From contig JBOGDQ010000206.1 of assembly GCA_050742975.1 (NCBI GenBank), positions 1-21,064 on the forward strand: a DNA stretch of 21,064 bases, in the 5' to 3' direction. This stretch comes from JBDTGE01 sp050742975 (GTDB lineage: Bacteria; Actinomycetota; Actinomycetes; Mycobacteriales; Jatrophihabitantaceae). Positions 1-6,882 of this stretch are shown here, piece by piece; the stretch's first letter is position 1; each line of letters opens with the position of its first letter. A program made the position numbers and the translations under genes. The notes below the pieces were generated by a model. The model had not been told where the DNA came from. It saw nothing but the letters and a program-made list of their open reading frames with translations, and made no database searches.

Positions 1-1248
1 GTCCTCACGTCGGCGCTGATCATGCTCTTCGCCGACCGCCACTTCGGCACCCACATCTATTCGGCGGTGGGCTGTCACCTGGTCAACGGCGCGCCCATGG
101 CCTCGTGCGGGTCGCCCTTGTTGTGGCAGAACCTGTTCTGGTTCTTCGGCCATCCGGAGGTCTACATCCTCGCCCTGCCGTTCTTCGGAGTGGTGACCGA
201 GGTGATCCCGGTGTTCTCCCGCAAGCCCCTCTTCGGCTATCGCGGGATGATCTTCGCCACGATCTCCATCGCCTCGTTGTCGACGGCGGTGTGGGCGCAC
301 CACATGTTCACGACGGGCGTCGTGCTGCTGCCGTTCTTCAGCCTGATGAGCTACCTCATCGCCGTGCCGACCGGGATGAAGTTCTTCAACTGGATCGGGA
401 CGATGTGGCGAGGCTCGGTGAAGTTCGACTCTCCAATGCTGTGGTCCGTCGGGTTCCTTATCGCGGTGCCGACCGGGATGAAGTTCTTCAACTGGATCGG
501 CTCGATGTGGCGCGGCGCGGTCACCTTCGAGACACCGATGCTGTTCTCCCTAGGCTTCATGGTGACGTTCCTGTTCGGCGGCCTGACCGGCGTCCTGCTG
601 GCCAGTCCGCCCGTCGACTTCCACGTGTCGGACACCTACTTCGTCGTCGCCCACTTCCACTACGTGCTGTTCGGGACGATCGTCTTCGCGGTGTACTCGG
701 GCATTTACTTCTGGTTCCCGAAGTTCACCGGCCGCTACCTGGACGAGAAGCTGGGCAAGGTGCACTTCTGGCTGACCTTCCTGGGCTTTCACCTGACGTT
801 CCTGGTCCAGCACTGGCTCGGCGCCGAGGGCATGCCGCGGCGCTACCCGGACTACCTGCCCAGCGACGGGTTCACCACCCTGAACACCGTCTCCACGATC
901 GGCTCGTTCGTGCTCGGCGCGTCGATGATCCCGTTCTTCTGGAACGTCTACCACTCCTACCGGTTCGGCGAGATCTGCACGGCCGACGACCCGTGGGGCC
1001 ACGGCAACTCCCTGGAGTGGGCCACCTCGTCCCCGCCCCCGCGGCACAACTTCACGTCCATTCCGCGCATTCGCTCCGAGCGCCCGGCCTTCGAGTACCA
1101 CTACCCGCACCTTCTCGATCAGCTCGGGGCGGAGGCACACGGCGGGCGCAAGCACACCCGGCACGAACCGCTTCCCGCCCTGGCCGGGGCGATGATCGGC
1201 AGCGAGGGCGGACGGTCCGCCCCACACGATCCCGACCCGGGCACCTGA
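1..1248 (+). CDS. ctaD: Cytochrome c oxidase (aa3-type) subunit I, 3' part
   Basis: Catalytic subunit of the terminal oxidase in the cell membrane; it reduces O2 and pumps protons. The 5' end lies outside the window; 415 residues are visible. Seen: HPEVY (fragment residues 51-55, CuB ligand His and the cross-linked Tyr), the HH pair at 100-101 (CuB ligands), and HFH at 218-220 (heme a3 and heme a ligands). The PTGMK motif with the K-channel lysine occurs twice (Lys127 and Lys161), because a 34-residue segment is tandemly duplicated (355-558). The loop before HPEVY also looks some ten residues longer than usual and carries two Cys; this is judged from memory of the family. The charged C-terminal tail is typical of actinobacterial CtaD. 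serB follows, as in M. tuberculosis. Family assignment is certain; whether the duplicated protein works is not known. Confidence 0.97.
   Translation, partial: VLTSALIMLFADRHFGTHIYSAVGCHLVNGAPMASCGSPLLWQNLFWFFGHPEVYILALPFFGVVTEVIPVFSRKPLFGYRGMIFATISIASLSTAVWAHHMFTTGVVLLPFFSLMSYLIAVPTGMKFFNWIGTMWRGSVKFDSPMLWSVGFLIAVPTGMKFFNWIGSMWRGAVTFETPMLFSLGFMVTFLFGGLTGVLLASPPVDFHVSDTYFVVAHFHYVLFGTIVFAVYSGIYFWFPKFTGRYLDEKLGKVHFWLTFLGFHLTFLVQHWLGAEGMPRRYPDYLPSDGFTTLNTVSTIGSFVLGASMIPFFWNVYHSYRFGEICTADDPWGHGNSLEWATSSPPPRHNFTSIPRIRSERPAFEYHYPHLLDQLGAEAHGGRKHTRHEPLPALAGAMIGSEGGRSAPHDPDPGT
355..558 (+). repeat. 102-bp imperfect tandem duplication inside ctaD
   Basis: Copy 1 is 355-456 and copy 2 is 457-558. Aligned by hand they differ at about 18 of 102 positions, many of them synonymous, so identity is roughly 82%. 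Each copy encodes 34 residues starting LIAVPTGMKFFNWIG and ending in PML(W/F)S(V/L)GF. The unit covers transmembrane helix VIII, the following loop and the start of helix IX. Reading frame is kept. Confidence 0.95.
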
Positions 1249-1260
1249 CCGGATCAGGTG
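1242..1260 (+). terminator. Possible hairpin terminator at the ctaD stop codon
   Basis: A 7-bp perfect inverted repeat, CACCTGA (1242-1248) and TCAGGTG (1254-1260), encloses a 5-nt loop. The left arm contains the ctaD TGA. No T-tract follows, which is common in high-GC actinobacteria. The right arm includes the GTG at 1258, which argues against that codon as the serB start. Confidence 0.4.
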
Positions 1261-1293
1261 GCGCGCCGCGTCACCTGCCGGTTCTGGCATGCG

Positions 1294-2487
1294 ATGAGGA
1301 CGATCTCGGTACTGGCCACACTGACCGGGCGTGATCGTCCCGGCGTCACGGCGGCATTCTTCAGCGCACTCGCGGCGCACGACGTCGACGTGCGCGACGT
1401 CGAACAGGTGGTCATCCGCGAGCGGATGGTGCTCGCCGTGCTGCTGGACCTGCAGGGCGACCCAGCTGCGCTGCGGTCGTCGGTCACCCATGCGGCACAG
1501 GCGCTCGGCATGGACTGCGAGGTCGTCATCGCCGACGACCCGAACTCCGGCCGCAGGCCCGGTCACCGATCGCGCAGCCACGTCATCGTGCTCGGCCGGC
1601 CGCTGCGACCCGGCGCGCTCAGCACCGTCACGCAGCGCATCGCCGACCTGGGCGCGAACATCGAGTCGATCGCGCAGCTGTCGAACGAACCGGCGTCCGC
1701 GGTCGAGTTGCTCGTCAGCAGCGAGGACCCGGCCGGGCTGCGCGCGACGATGGTGCGCGCGGCGGAGGACTCCGGAGTGGACATCGCGGTCGAGCCGGCC
1801 GGCCTGCGGCGCCGGGCCAAGCGGCTGGTCGTGCTCGACGTGGACTCCACGCTGATCCGCGACGAGGGCATCGACGTGCTCGCCGCGCGCGCCGGTGTGG
1901 GGGAGCAGGTCGCTGACCTGACCGCCCGGGCGATGGCCGGTGAGCTCGACTTCGCCGACGCGCTCCGCGAGCGGGTCGGGCTGCTGGCCGGCCTACCGCA
2001 GGCGCAGGTCGACGCGGCGCGCGACGCGTTGCAGCTGACGCCGGGCGCGCGCACCTTCGTCCGGACGCTGCGCCGCCTGGGCTTTCACGTCGGGGTGGTG
2101 AGCGGCGGATTCACCGTCTTCACCGACCGGTTCGTGGCTGAACTCGACCTGGACTTCGCGGCGGCGAACGAGCTCGAGGTGGCCGACGGCAAGCTGACCG
2201 GCCGCGTGGTCGGCGACGTCGTCGATCGGGCCGGCAAGGCACGGGCGCTGCAGCGGTTCGCCGAGCAGTTCGGCGTGCCGTTGAGCCAGACCGTCGCGGT
2301 GGGCGACGGAGCGAATGACATCGACATGCTCGAGGCCGCCGGGTTGGGCATCGCGTTCAACGCCAAGGCCGCCCTGCGCGCGGCGGCCGATACGTCGGTG
2401 AACCTGCCGTACCTGGACAGCGTGCTGTTCATCCTCGGAATCTCCGGGGAGGAGATCGAGGAGGCGGCGGCGACGGTCCAGCGCTAG
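1294..2487 (+). CDS. serB: Phosphoserine phosphatase, SerB2-type with ACT domains
   Basis: Hydrolyses O-phospho-L-serine to serine in the last step of the phosphorylated serine pathway; cytosolic. The 397-residue protein has two N-terminal ACT-type regulatory domains (about 3-85 and 95-170) and a C-terminal HAD domain. HAD motifs: DVDST at 182-186 (nucleophile Asp182, acid Asp184), Ser270 in VVSGG, Lys315, and GDGAND at 337-342. The ATG at 1294 is preferred over the GTG at 1258 because the ACT domain begins directly after it, as in M. tuberculosis SerB2, and the GTG lies in a hairpin arm. No clear ribosome binding site was seen. The TAG stop shares the palindrome CTAG with the stop of the gene on the opposite strand. 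O-phosphoserine is also the substrate of CysM, encoded about 4.4 kb downstream. Confidence 0.93.
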   Translation: MRTISVLATLTGRDRPGVTAAFFSALAAHDVDVRDVEQVVIRERMVLAVLLDLQGDPAALRSSVTHAAQALGMDCEVVIADDPNSGRRPGHRSRSHVIVLGRPLRPGALSTVTQRIADLGANIESIAQLSNEPASAVELLVSSEDPAGLRATMVRAAEDSGVDIAVEPAGLRRRAKRLVVLDVDSTLIRDEGIDVLAARAGVGEQVADLTARAMAGELDFADALRERVGLLAGLPQAQVDAARDALQLTPGARTFVRTLRRLGFHVGVVSGGFTVFTDRFVAELDLDFAAANELEVADGKLTGRVVGDVVDRAGKARALQRFAEQFGVPLSQTVAVGDGANDIDMLEAAGLGIAFNAKAALRAAADTSVNLPYLDSVLFILGISGEEIEEAAATVQR

Positions 2488-3179
2488 CCTCGGCGCCGCG
2501 AGGGCCCGATGAGCGACCCGGCCGCGATCAGTACGAAGCCGACGACCGCCAGGTAGAAGCCCGATCGCGCGTGCTTGAGGTAGTCGCCGTACCCGCTCGG
2601 AATGTCTCCGTTACCGGTCGGACCGGTATAGAACTTGATCGCGATGAACGACGCTGCCGCGCCGGCCAGGCCGAGCACGGCGCCGATCACGCGGAAGGCG
2701 CCGACGCCGGGGACCGGGAGGTTTGCGACGATCGCCGCGACCAGGCCGACGATCAGCAGCACCCACGCGAGCCAACCGAAGTACGCCACCGACAGACTGT
2801 TCGCGAAGCCGAGGCTGTCCAGCCGGGCCACGAGCCTGTGCACGTCGCCGAAGTGCGAGGTCGTCTCGCCGGTGTCCTGGCTGTACCAGTTGACAGCCGT
2901 GAATGCGACGACGCCTAGGACCGCGCCCACGACCGCGAGCGTCGCGCCGACGATTCCGAAGCCGTAGCTGGGACCGGGGTCGAGCTTGGCGAATCGGGTC
3001 GTCATGGGCCCCATCTGTGACTGGCCGTACTGGTGCTGCCCGTGTTGCGGCGGGCCGTACTGAGGCTGGCCGTACTGAGGCTGGGTGTACTGCGGCTGGC
3101 CGTACGGCTGTTGCCCGTACTTGGGCTGCTCACCGTTGGGCGGCTGCTGACCCCACTGTGGCTCCGTTGGTCCCGTCAT
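2484..3179 (-). CDS. Pro/Gln/Tyr-rich membrane protein of unknown function
   Basis: 231 residues. The first ~56 form a low-complexity hydrophilic tail built of QPQYG-like pentapeptides (residues 18-52). Four hydrophobic segments follow, at about 74-95, 130-155, 160-182 and 205-225, joined by short loops; the loop near residue 100 carries an NWYSQDTGETT stretch. This layout resembles many actinobacterial small membrane proteins with a disordered cytoplasmic tail, for which no function is established. The ATG at 3179 is chosen because the pentapeptide tail starts right after it and the upstream frame overlaps pncA. It lies 50 bp downstream of pncA on the same strand and may be co-transcribed. 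Its stop overlaps the serB stop. Function: not recognised. Confidence 0.75.
   Translation of the reverse strand: MTGPTEPQWGQQPPNGEQPKYGQQPYGQPQYTQPQYGQPQYGPPQHGQHQYGQSQMGPMTTRFAKLDPGPSYGFGIVGATLAVVGAVLGVVAFTAVNWYSQDTGETTSHFGDVHRLVARLDSLGFANSLSVAYFGWLAWVLLIVGLVAAIVANLPVPGVGAFRVIGAVLGLAGAAASFIAIKFYTGPTGNGDIPSGYGDYLKHARSGFYLAVVGFVLIAAGSLIGPSRRRG
3024..3128 (-). repeat. 15-bp coding repeats (QPQYG-type pentapeptides)
   Basis: About seven degenerate 15-bp units encode Q-P-x-Y-G pentapeptides in the N-terminal tail of the membrane protein. Two adjacent units share the plus-strand sequence GGCCGTACTGAGGCT exactly (from 3053), so recent slippage is plausible. Confidence 0.7.
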
Positions 3180-3229
3180 GATCGGAACCGTACTGAGATT
3201 CCGGCCGCAGCGACAGGCGAATCGCCCGG

Positions 3230-3808
3230 TCAGGCACGCACGATCGGATCGCCCAGCAGCCTCACGCCGTACGCGCGCAGCTGCGCCAGCGCCGAGGTCA
3301 CCGTCGGTGCGGCGACCGCGGCGGTGAGGTCGAGCCGGACCGTCGTGGCGAAGCCGGCGGCAACTGCGTCGAGGGCCGTCGCCCGCACGCAGTGATCGGT
3401 CGCGATGCCGACCACCTCGACGGTGTCGATGTCCCGGGCGCGCAGCCAGTCGCCGAGCCCGACTCCGTCCGACCGCGCCTCGAACCCGGAGTAGGCGGCC
3501 GCGTGCTCGCCCTTGTCGAAGACCGTCTCCACGTGGGTACAGTCCAGCTCCCGGTGCAGCTCCACGCCGGTCGTCCCGACCACGCAGTGCGCCGGCCACG
3601 AGTCGACGAAATCCGGCTGGTCGGAGAAGTGCGCGCCCGGATCGATGTGGTGATCGCGCGTGGCCACCGCGTGCTCGTAGCCGCCCGAGGCCAGCCGCGC
3701 GCTGATCGCCCGGGCCACGTCCGTACCGCCGTTGACGGCCAGCGAGCCGCCCTCGCAGAAGTCGTTCTGCACGTCGACCACGATCACCGCGCTGCCCACG
3801 AGTGCCAC
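3230..3808 (-). CDS. pncA: Nicotinamidase/pyrazinamidase
   Basis: Hydrolyses nicotinamide to nicotinate and ammonia in NAD salvage; the mycobacterial enzyme also activates pyrazinamide. Isochorismatase-like fold, 192 residues with the GTG start chosen (M. tuberculosis PncA has 186). The catalytic triad is Asp12 (VVDVQNDF), Lys99 (VFDKG) and Cys140 (ATDHC). The metal site matches Asp52, His54 and His60 (RDHHIDPGAH) plus His74 (SWPAHC). Strong similarity to mycobacterial PncA runs along the whole length, including NDFCEGGSLAV and VVGIATDHCVR. The GTG at 3808 (or the in-frame GTG at 3799) fits the family; the ATG at 3847 would add a 13-residue unconserved leader. It lies 81 bp downstream of pncB, whose product uses nicotinate, so the two probably form an operon. 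In M. tuberculosis the genes are far apart. Confidence 0.95.
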   Translation of the reverse strand: MALVGSAVIVVDVQNDFCEGGSLAVNGGTDVARAISARLASGGYEHAVATRDHHIDPGAHFSDQPDFVDSWPAHCVVGTTGVELHRELDCTHVETVFDKGEHAAAYSGFEARSDGVGLGDWLRARDIDTVEVVGIATDHCVRATALDAVAAGFATTVRLDLTAAVAAPTVTSALAQLRAYGVRLLGDPIVRA

Positions 3809-3889
3809 CGTAGCCCGTCCGTTTGCATTCGCGGCACGTGCGCGCACCCGGCTGCCCGCGACGGCACCGGGTGCAAACCGAGCGACCGG

Positions 3890-5167
3890 TCAGGGGACGA
3901 GGCGGGTGGGGATCGCCGGCTCGCCCCGCGACAGCTTCAGGCCGTCCCAGGGCAGCGTGACCATCGCCGCGCGCAGGTGCTCGCGGGACTGCTCGAGCCT
4001 CGGCAGGCCGTCGACTAGCGTGCCGCCGCGCATCAGCGGACGCTGCACCAGCCGCTCGTGCTCGCCGAGCTGCGGCTGCGAGCCCGCGATCACGATCTCC
4101 TCCGTCGCGGTGCCGGTCGGCTTGTGCGCGCGCACCGCGGTCTTGCGGCCACCGTGGCTCTCCTTGTGCTCGGAGCGCTTGGCCACCGGCCGCCCGTCGA
4201 CCTCCACGAGCTTGAAGACCAGCCCGGCCGTCGGCGCCCCGGATCCGGTGACGACCGCCGTGCCCGCGCCGTACGCGTCGACCGGCGCGACGGCCAGCGC
4301 TGCGATCGCGAACTCGTCCAGATCACCGCTCACGACGATTCGCGTGGACGTGGCACCCAGTGCGTCGAGCTGGTCGCGGGCGTGCCGAGCCATCACGCCG
4401 AGATCGCCGGAGTCGATGCGGATGGCGCCGAGCTGCGGACCGGCCACCTCCACGGCCAGCTCGATCCCGTGCGTGATGTCGTACGTGTCCACCAGCAGCG
4501 TCGTCCCCACCCCGAGCGAGGCGATCTGTCCCTCGAACGCGGCGCGCTCGTCGTCGTGCAGGAGAGTCAGGGCGTGCGCCGCGGTGCCGGTGGTCGGAAT
4601 GCCGTGTCGTCGGCTGGCCGCGAGATTGGACGTCGAGGCGAAACCGGCCAGGTACGCGGCACGGGCGGCCGCGACTGCCGCCTGCTCGTGCGTGCGGCGC
4701 GAGCCCATCTCGATGAGCGGCCGGCCGGCGGCTGCGGTCACCATGCGGGCCGCGGCGGATGCGATCGCCGAGTCGTGGTTGAGGATCGACAGGGTGAGCG
4801 TCTCCAGGGCGACGGCTTCGGCGAACGTGCCGGTGACCGTCAGCATCGGCGAGTACGGGAAGTAGAGCTCGCCCTCGGGGTACCCGTCCACATCGCCGGA
4901 GAACCGGTATCCGGCCAGGTACTCCGCGCTCGCGTCGTCGATGACGCCACCGTCGCGCAGGAACGCGATGGTCGGCTCGTCTAACGTGAACTCGCTGATC
5001 GCGTCGAGCAGCCGGGCGGTGCCGGCGACGACCCCGAAGCGGCGGCCGTCCGGCAGGCGTCGTGCGAACACCTCGAACACGCAGCGCCGGTCGGCCGTGC
5101 CGTCGCGCAGCGCCGTGGCGAGCATGTGCAGCTCGTACCGGTCGGTGAGCAGTGCGGTGCTGGTCAT
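3890..5167 (-). CDS. pncB: Nicotinate phosphoribosyltransferase
   Basis: Converts nicotinate and PRPP to nicotinate mononucleotide (Preiss-Handler pathway), with ATP hydrolysis. 425 residues, normal for the actinobacterial type. It opens with LLTDRYELHML, where TDxYE is typical of the N-terminus. It has MGSRRTH (154-160) in the active-site region and GTAAHAL (194-200), in which His198 matches the histidine that is phosphorylated in the family. The ATG at 5167 has a good ribosome binding site, GAGGAG on the minus strand at 5178-5173. It is divergent from clpS, as in M. tuberculosis (Rv1330c/Rv1331); pncA follows on the same strand. Confidence 0.95.
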   Translation of the reverse strand: MTSTALLTDRYELHMLATALRDGTADRRCVFEVFARRLPDGRRFGVVAGTARLLDAISEFTLDEPTIAFLRDGGVIDDASAEYLAGYRFSGDVDGYPEGELYFPYSPMLTVTGTFAEAVALETLTLSILNHDSAIASAAARMVTAAAGRPLIEMGSRRTHEQAAVAAARAAYLAGFASTSNLAASRRHGIPTTGTAAHALTLLHDDERAAFEGQIASLGVGTTLLVDTYDITHGIELAVEVAGPQLGAIRIDSGDLGVMARHARDQLDALGATSTRIVVSGDLDEFAIAALAVAPVDAYGAGTAVVTGSGAPTAGLVFKLVEVDGRPVAKRSEHKESHGGRKTAVRAHKPTGTATEEIVIAGSQPQLGEHERLVQRPLMRGGTLVDGLPRLEQSREHLRAAMVTLPWDGLKLSRGEPAIPTRLVP

Positions 5168-5283
5168 CAGCTCTCCTCGGTTTGCGTCGGACCGGACGCC
5201 GCGTTCGTGCTCACGTCGGGAACCTAACCGATGTCGAGTGCGTACCCGTGACCGTCCCCCGGTGATCGTGACACGATGGGGAC

Positions 5284-5586
5284 ATGGCAGGGACGCTAGC
5301 GCCGCAGCGGGAAGCCGCGGAGCAGACGACCTCTGACACCCGGGCCGATCCGGACCGTCCGTGGATCACGATCGTCTGGAACGACCCGATCAACCTCATG
5401 TCGTACGTGACGCACGTGTTCATGACCGTGTTCGGATACTCCAAGGCGAAGGCCGAGAGGCTGATGCTCGACGTGCACCAGAAGGGCCGCGCGGTCGTGT
5501 CCAGCGGGACGCGGGAGCGGATGGAACTGGACGTCTCGACGCTGCACGGCTACGGGCTGTGGGCAACGTTGGAGCAGCAGCCGTGA
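5284..5586 (+). CDS. clpS: ATP-dependent Clp protease adaptor ClpS
   Basis: Delivers N-degron substrates to the ClpC/ClpP protease in the cytosol. 100 residues: a flexible ~25-residue N-terminal extension and then the ClpS core from WITIVWNDP. The N-degron pocket residues Asn33 and Asp34 (in NDPINLMSYV) and His65 (DVHQKG) are present. The second acidic residue of the E. coli NDD motif is Pro here, as I recall for actinobacterial ClpS. The ATG at 5284 is the only in-frame start before the core. CACGAT lies 6 nt upstream, which may mean a leaderless or short-leader mRNA. The stop overlaps the next gene by four bases (GTGA). Confidence 0.95.
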   Translation: MAGTLAPQREAAEQTTSDTRADPDRPWITIVWNDPINLMSYVTHVFMTVFGYSKAKAERLMLDVHQKGRAVVSSGTRERMELDVSTLHGYGLWATLEQQP

Positions 5587-6077
5587 AGATCTCGCCCTGC
5601 GACGGTGACGCGGTTCGCGTAAGGCTGGGCGCGCAGGAGGCCGACACGCTCGCCTCGCTGCTCGCCGACCTCATCAACGCGCTGCAGCCGGGCGGTCTCG
5701 ACCCGAGCGACCCGGTGTACCACCGGCTCTACCCGGACGGCTACAAGGAGAACACCGAGGCGGCCGAGGCCTTCCGGTCGATGACCGCGTCCTCGCTGCA
5801 GGAGGAGCGGCTGGGCCGGGCCGAGCAGTGCCTGGCCGGACTGGCCGAGATCGGCACGGCCAAACGCAAGATGGACGTCACGCTCGACGCCGAGGCCGCC
5901 CAGCGCTGGCTTCAGGTGCTCAACGACATGCGACTGGCGATCGGGACCCGCATCGGCATCAGCGAGGACGACGAGTCCTTCGACTTCGACCCGGGCGCAC
6001 CCGACTCGATGCCGCGCGCGATCTACGCCTACCTGACGGGCGTGCAGGATGCGCTGGTGCGGGCCCGGATGGGCTGA
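5583..6077 (+). CDS. DUF2017-family protein (Rv1332-like)
   Basis: 164 residues, soluble, mostly helical. It belongs to the actinobacterial DUF2017 family, which sits directly after clpS in many genomes (Rv1332 in M. tuberculosis). No catalytic motif is evident. Visible marks are DPVYHRLYPDGYK near residues 42-54 and a C-terminal part rich in Asp/Glu (ISEDDESFDFDPG). The GTG at 5583 is chosen because it overlaps the clpS stop as GTGA, and because residues upstream in this frame are only the out-of-frame reading of clpS. Translational coupling to clpS suggests a linked role, possibly in proteolysis; this is inference from position only. Confidence 0.85.
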   Translation: MKISPCDGDAVRVRLGAQEADTLASLLADLINALQPGGLDPSDPVYHRLYPDGYKENTEAAEAFRSMTASSLQEERLGRAEQCLAGLAEIGTAKRKMDVTLDAEAAQRWLQVLNDMRLAIGTRIGISEDDESFDFDPGAPDSMPRAIYAYLTGVQDALVRARMG

Positions 6078-6088
6078 GCCGGCGCCGG

Positions 6089-6094
6089 TATCGT
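6089..6094 (+). promoter_or_regulatory. Possible -10 element of a leaderless mec transcript
   Basis: TATCGT fits the actinobacterial TANNNT -10 consensus and ends exactly 6 nt before the GTG of mec. That spacing would put the transcription start at the start codon. No convincing -35 is visible. Confidence 0.35.
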
Positions 6095-6100
6095 TGACGC

Positions 6101-6517
6101 GTGCTGACCATCGACCGCGCGACCCGCGACGCGATCGTCGCGCACGCCCGCCGCGACCATCCCGACGAGGCCTGCGGGATCGTCGCCGGCCCCGAGGGCA
6201 GCGACCGACCGGCGCGCTTCGTGCCGATGCTCAACGCCGCGCGCTCGCCCACGTTCTACGAGTTCGACTCGTCCGACCTGTTGCAGCTGTACAAGGAACT
6301 GGACGTGAACCACGAGGAGCCGGTGATCGTCTACCACTCGCACACCGCGACCGAGGCCTACCCGTCGCGAACCGACATCTCGTACGCATCGGAGCCGAAC
6401 GCGCACTACGTGCTGGTCTCCACCCGGGATGCCGACAGCACCGAGTTCCGCTCGTTCCGGATCGTCGACGGCCAGGTCACCGAGGAGCCGGTCGAGGTCG
6501 TCGAGGCGCAGGCCTGA
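6101..6517 (+). CDS. mec: CysO-cysteine peptidase (JAMM metalloprotease)
   Basis: Zinc-dependent hydrolase that releases cysteine from the C-terminus of the carrier CysO, the last step of the CysM-dependent cysteine route. 138 residues. The JAMM/MPN+ signature is complete: Glu23 (PDEACG), His79 and His81 (YHSHT), Ser89 and Asp92 (PSRTD). The order mec-cysO-cysM matches M. tuberculosis Rv1334-1336. The GTG at 6101 lies 23 bp after DUF2017, and there is no obvious Shine-Dalgarno; the -10-like TATCGT suggests leaderless expression. Confidence 0.95.
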   Translation: MLTIDRATRDAIVAHARRDHPDEACGIVAGPEGSDRPARFVPMLNAARSPTFYEFDSSDLLQLYKELDVNHEEPVIVYHSHTATEAYPSRTDISYASEPNAHYVLVSTRDADSTEFRSFRIVDGQVTEEPVEVVEAQA

Positions 6518-6531
6518 GCGCCCATGGGACG

Positions 6532-6545
6532 ATTACCGCGGTAAT
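6532..6545. promoter_or_regulatory. 14-bp perfect palindrome upstream of cysO
   Basis: ATTACCGCGGTAAT is self-complementary over all 14 bases. It stands 51 bp before the cysO start, in the 78-bp gap after mec. A -35-like TTGACG (6551-6556) lies just downstream, but no good -10 follows at normal spacing. It could be an operator for sulfur or oxidative-stress control of cysO-cysM; the regulator is unknown. Confidence 0.4.
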
Positions 6546-6595
6546 TCGCGTTGACGTGAGCACGTACATCCACTGCCGACAGGAGCCGCACACCG

Positions 6596-6871
6596 ATGGC
6601 CATCGAGGTTAAGATCCCCACGATCCTCCGCACGTACACCAAGGGTGAGAAGGCCGTCGAGGGGAACGGCAACACGCTCGCCGCGCTCATCGACGACCTG
6701 GACAGCAGCTTCCCCGGCATCAAGGGACGGCTGATCACCGACGACGGCGGCCTGCACCGCTTCGTCAACGTCTACGTGAACGACGAGGACGTCCGATTCA
6801 CCGGCTCGCTGGAGACCGCACTCAAGGACGGCGATGCGGTGACCGTGCTACCGGCAGTGGCCGGCGGCTGA
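6596..6871 (+). CDS. cysO: Sulfur-carrier protein CysO
   Basis: Ubiquitin-like (ThiS/MoaD fold) carrier whose C-terminal glycine is converted to a thiocarboxylate and supplies sulfide to CysM. 91 residues, ending in the required diglycine (AVAGG). It is very close to M. tuberculosis CysO, including IPTILR, HRFVN(V/I)YVNDEDVRF and the VTVLPAVAGG end. The ATG at 6596 has AGGAG at 6581-6585, a good ribosome binding site, unlike mec just upstream. cysM begins 11 bp after its stop, so the two are surely co-transcribed. The activating MoeZ-type enzyme is not in this window. Confidence 0.97.
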   Translation: MAIEVKIPTILRTYTKGEKAVEGNGNTLAALIDDLDSSFPGIKGRLITDDGGLHRFVNVYVNDEDVRFTGSLETALKDGDAVTVLPAVAGG

Positions 6872-6882
6872 CGGCGTTTCTC

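Noticed and set aside
355..558. ctaD duplication as a simple assembly artefact
   Set aside because: The two copies differ at about 18 of 102 bases with many silent changes, which a collapsed or duplicated read would not produce. A chimera of two paralogues remains possible and is noted in the finding.
550..1581. 343-codon minus-strand open frame across ctaD and serB
   Set aside because: It overlaps two certain genes, has a biased composition and shows no recognisable motif.
3180..3599. Longer N-terminus for the Pro/Gln-rich membrane protein
   Set aside because: It would run antiparallel-free but out of frame through pncA on the same strand and is Arg/Gly-rich noise; the ATG at 3179 directly precedes the repeat tail.
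5361..5582. Longer N-terminus for the DUF2017 gene
   Set aside because: The added residues are an alternate-frame reading of clpS; the GTG overlapping the clpS stop fits the family.
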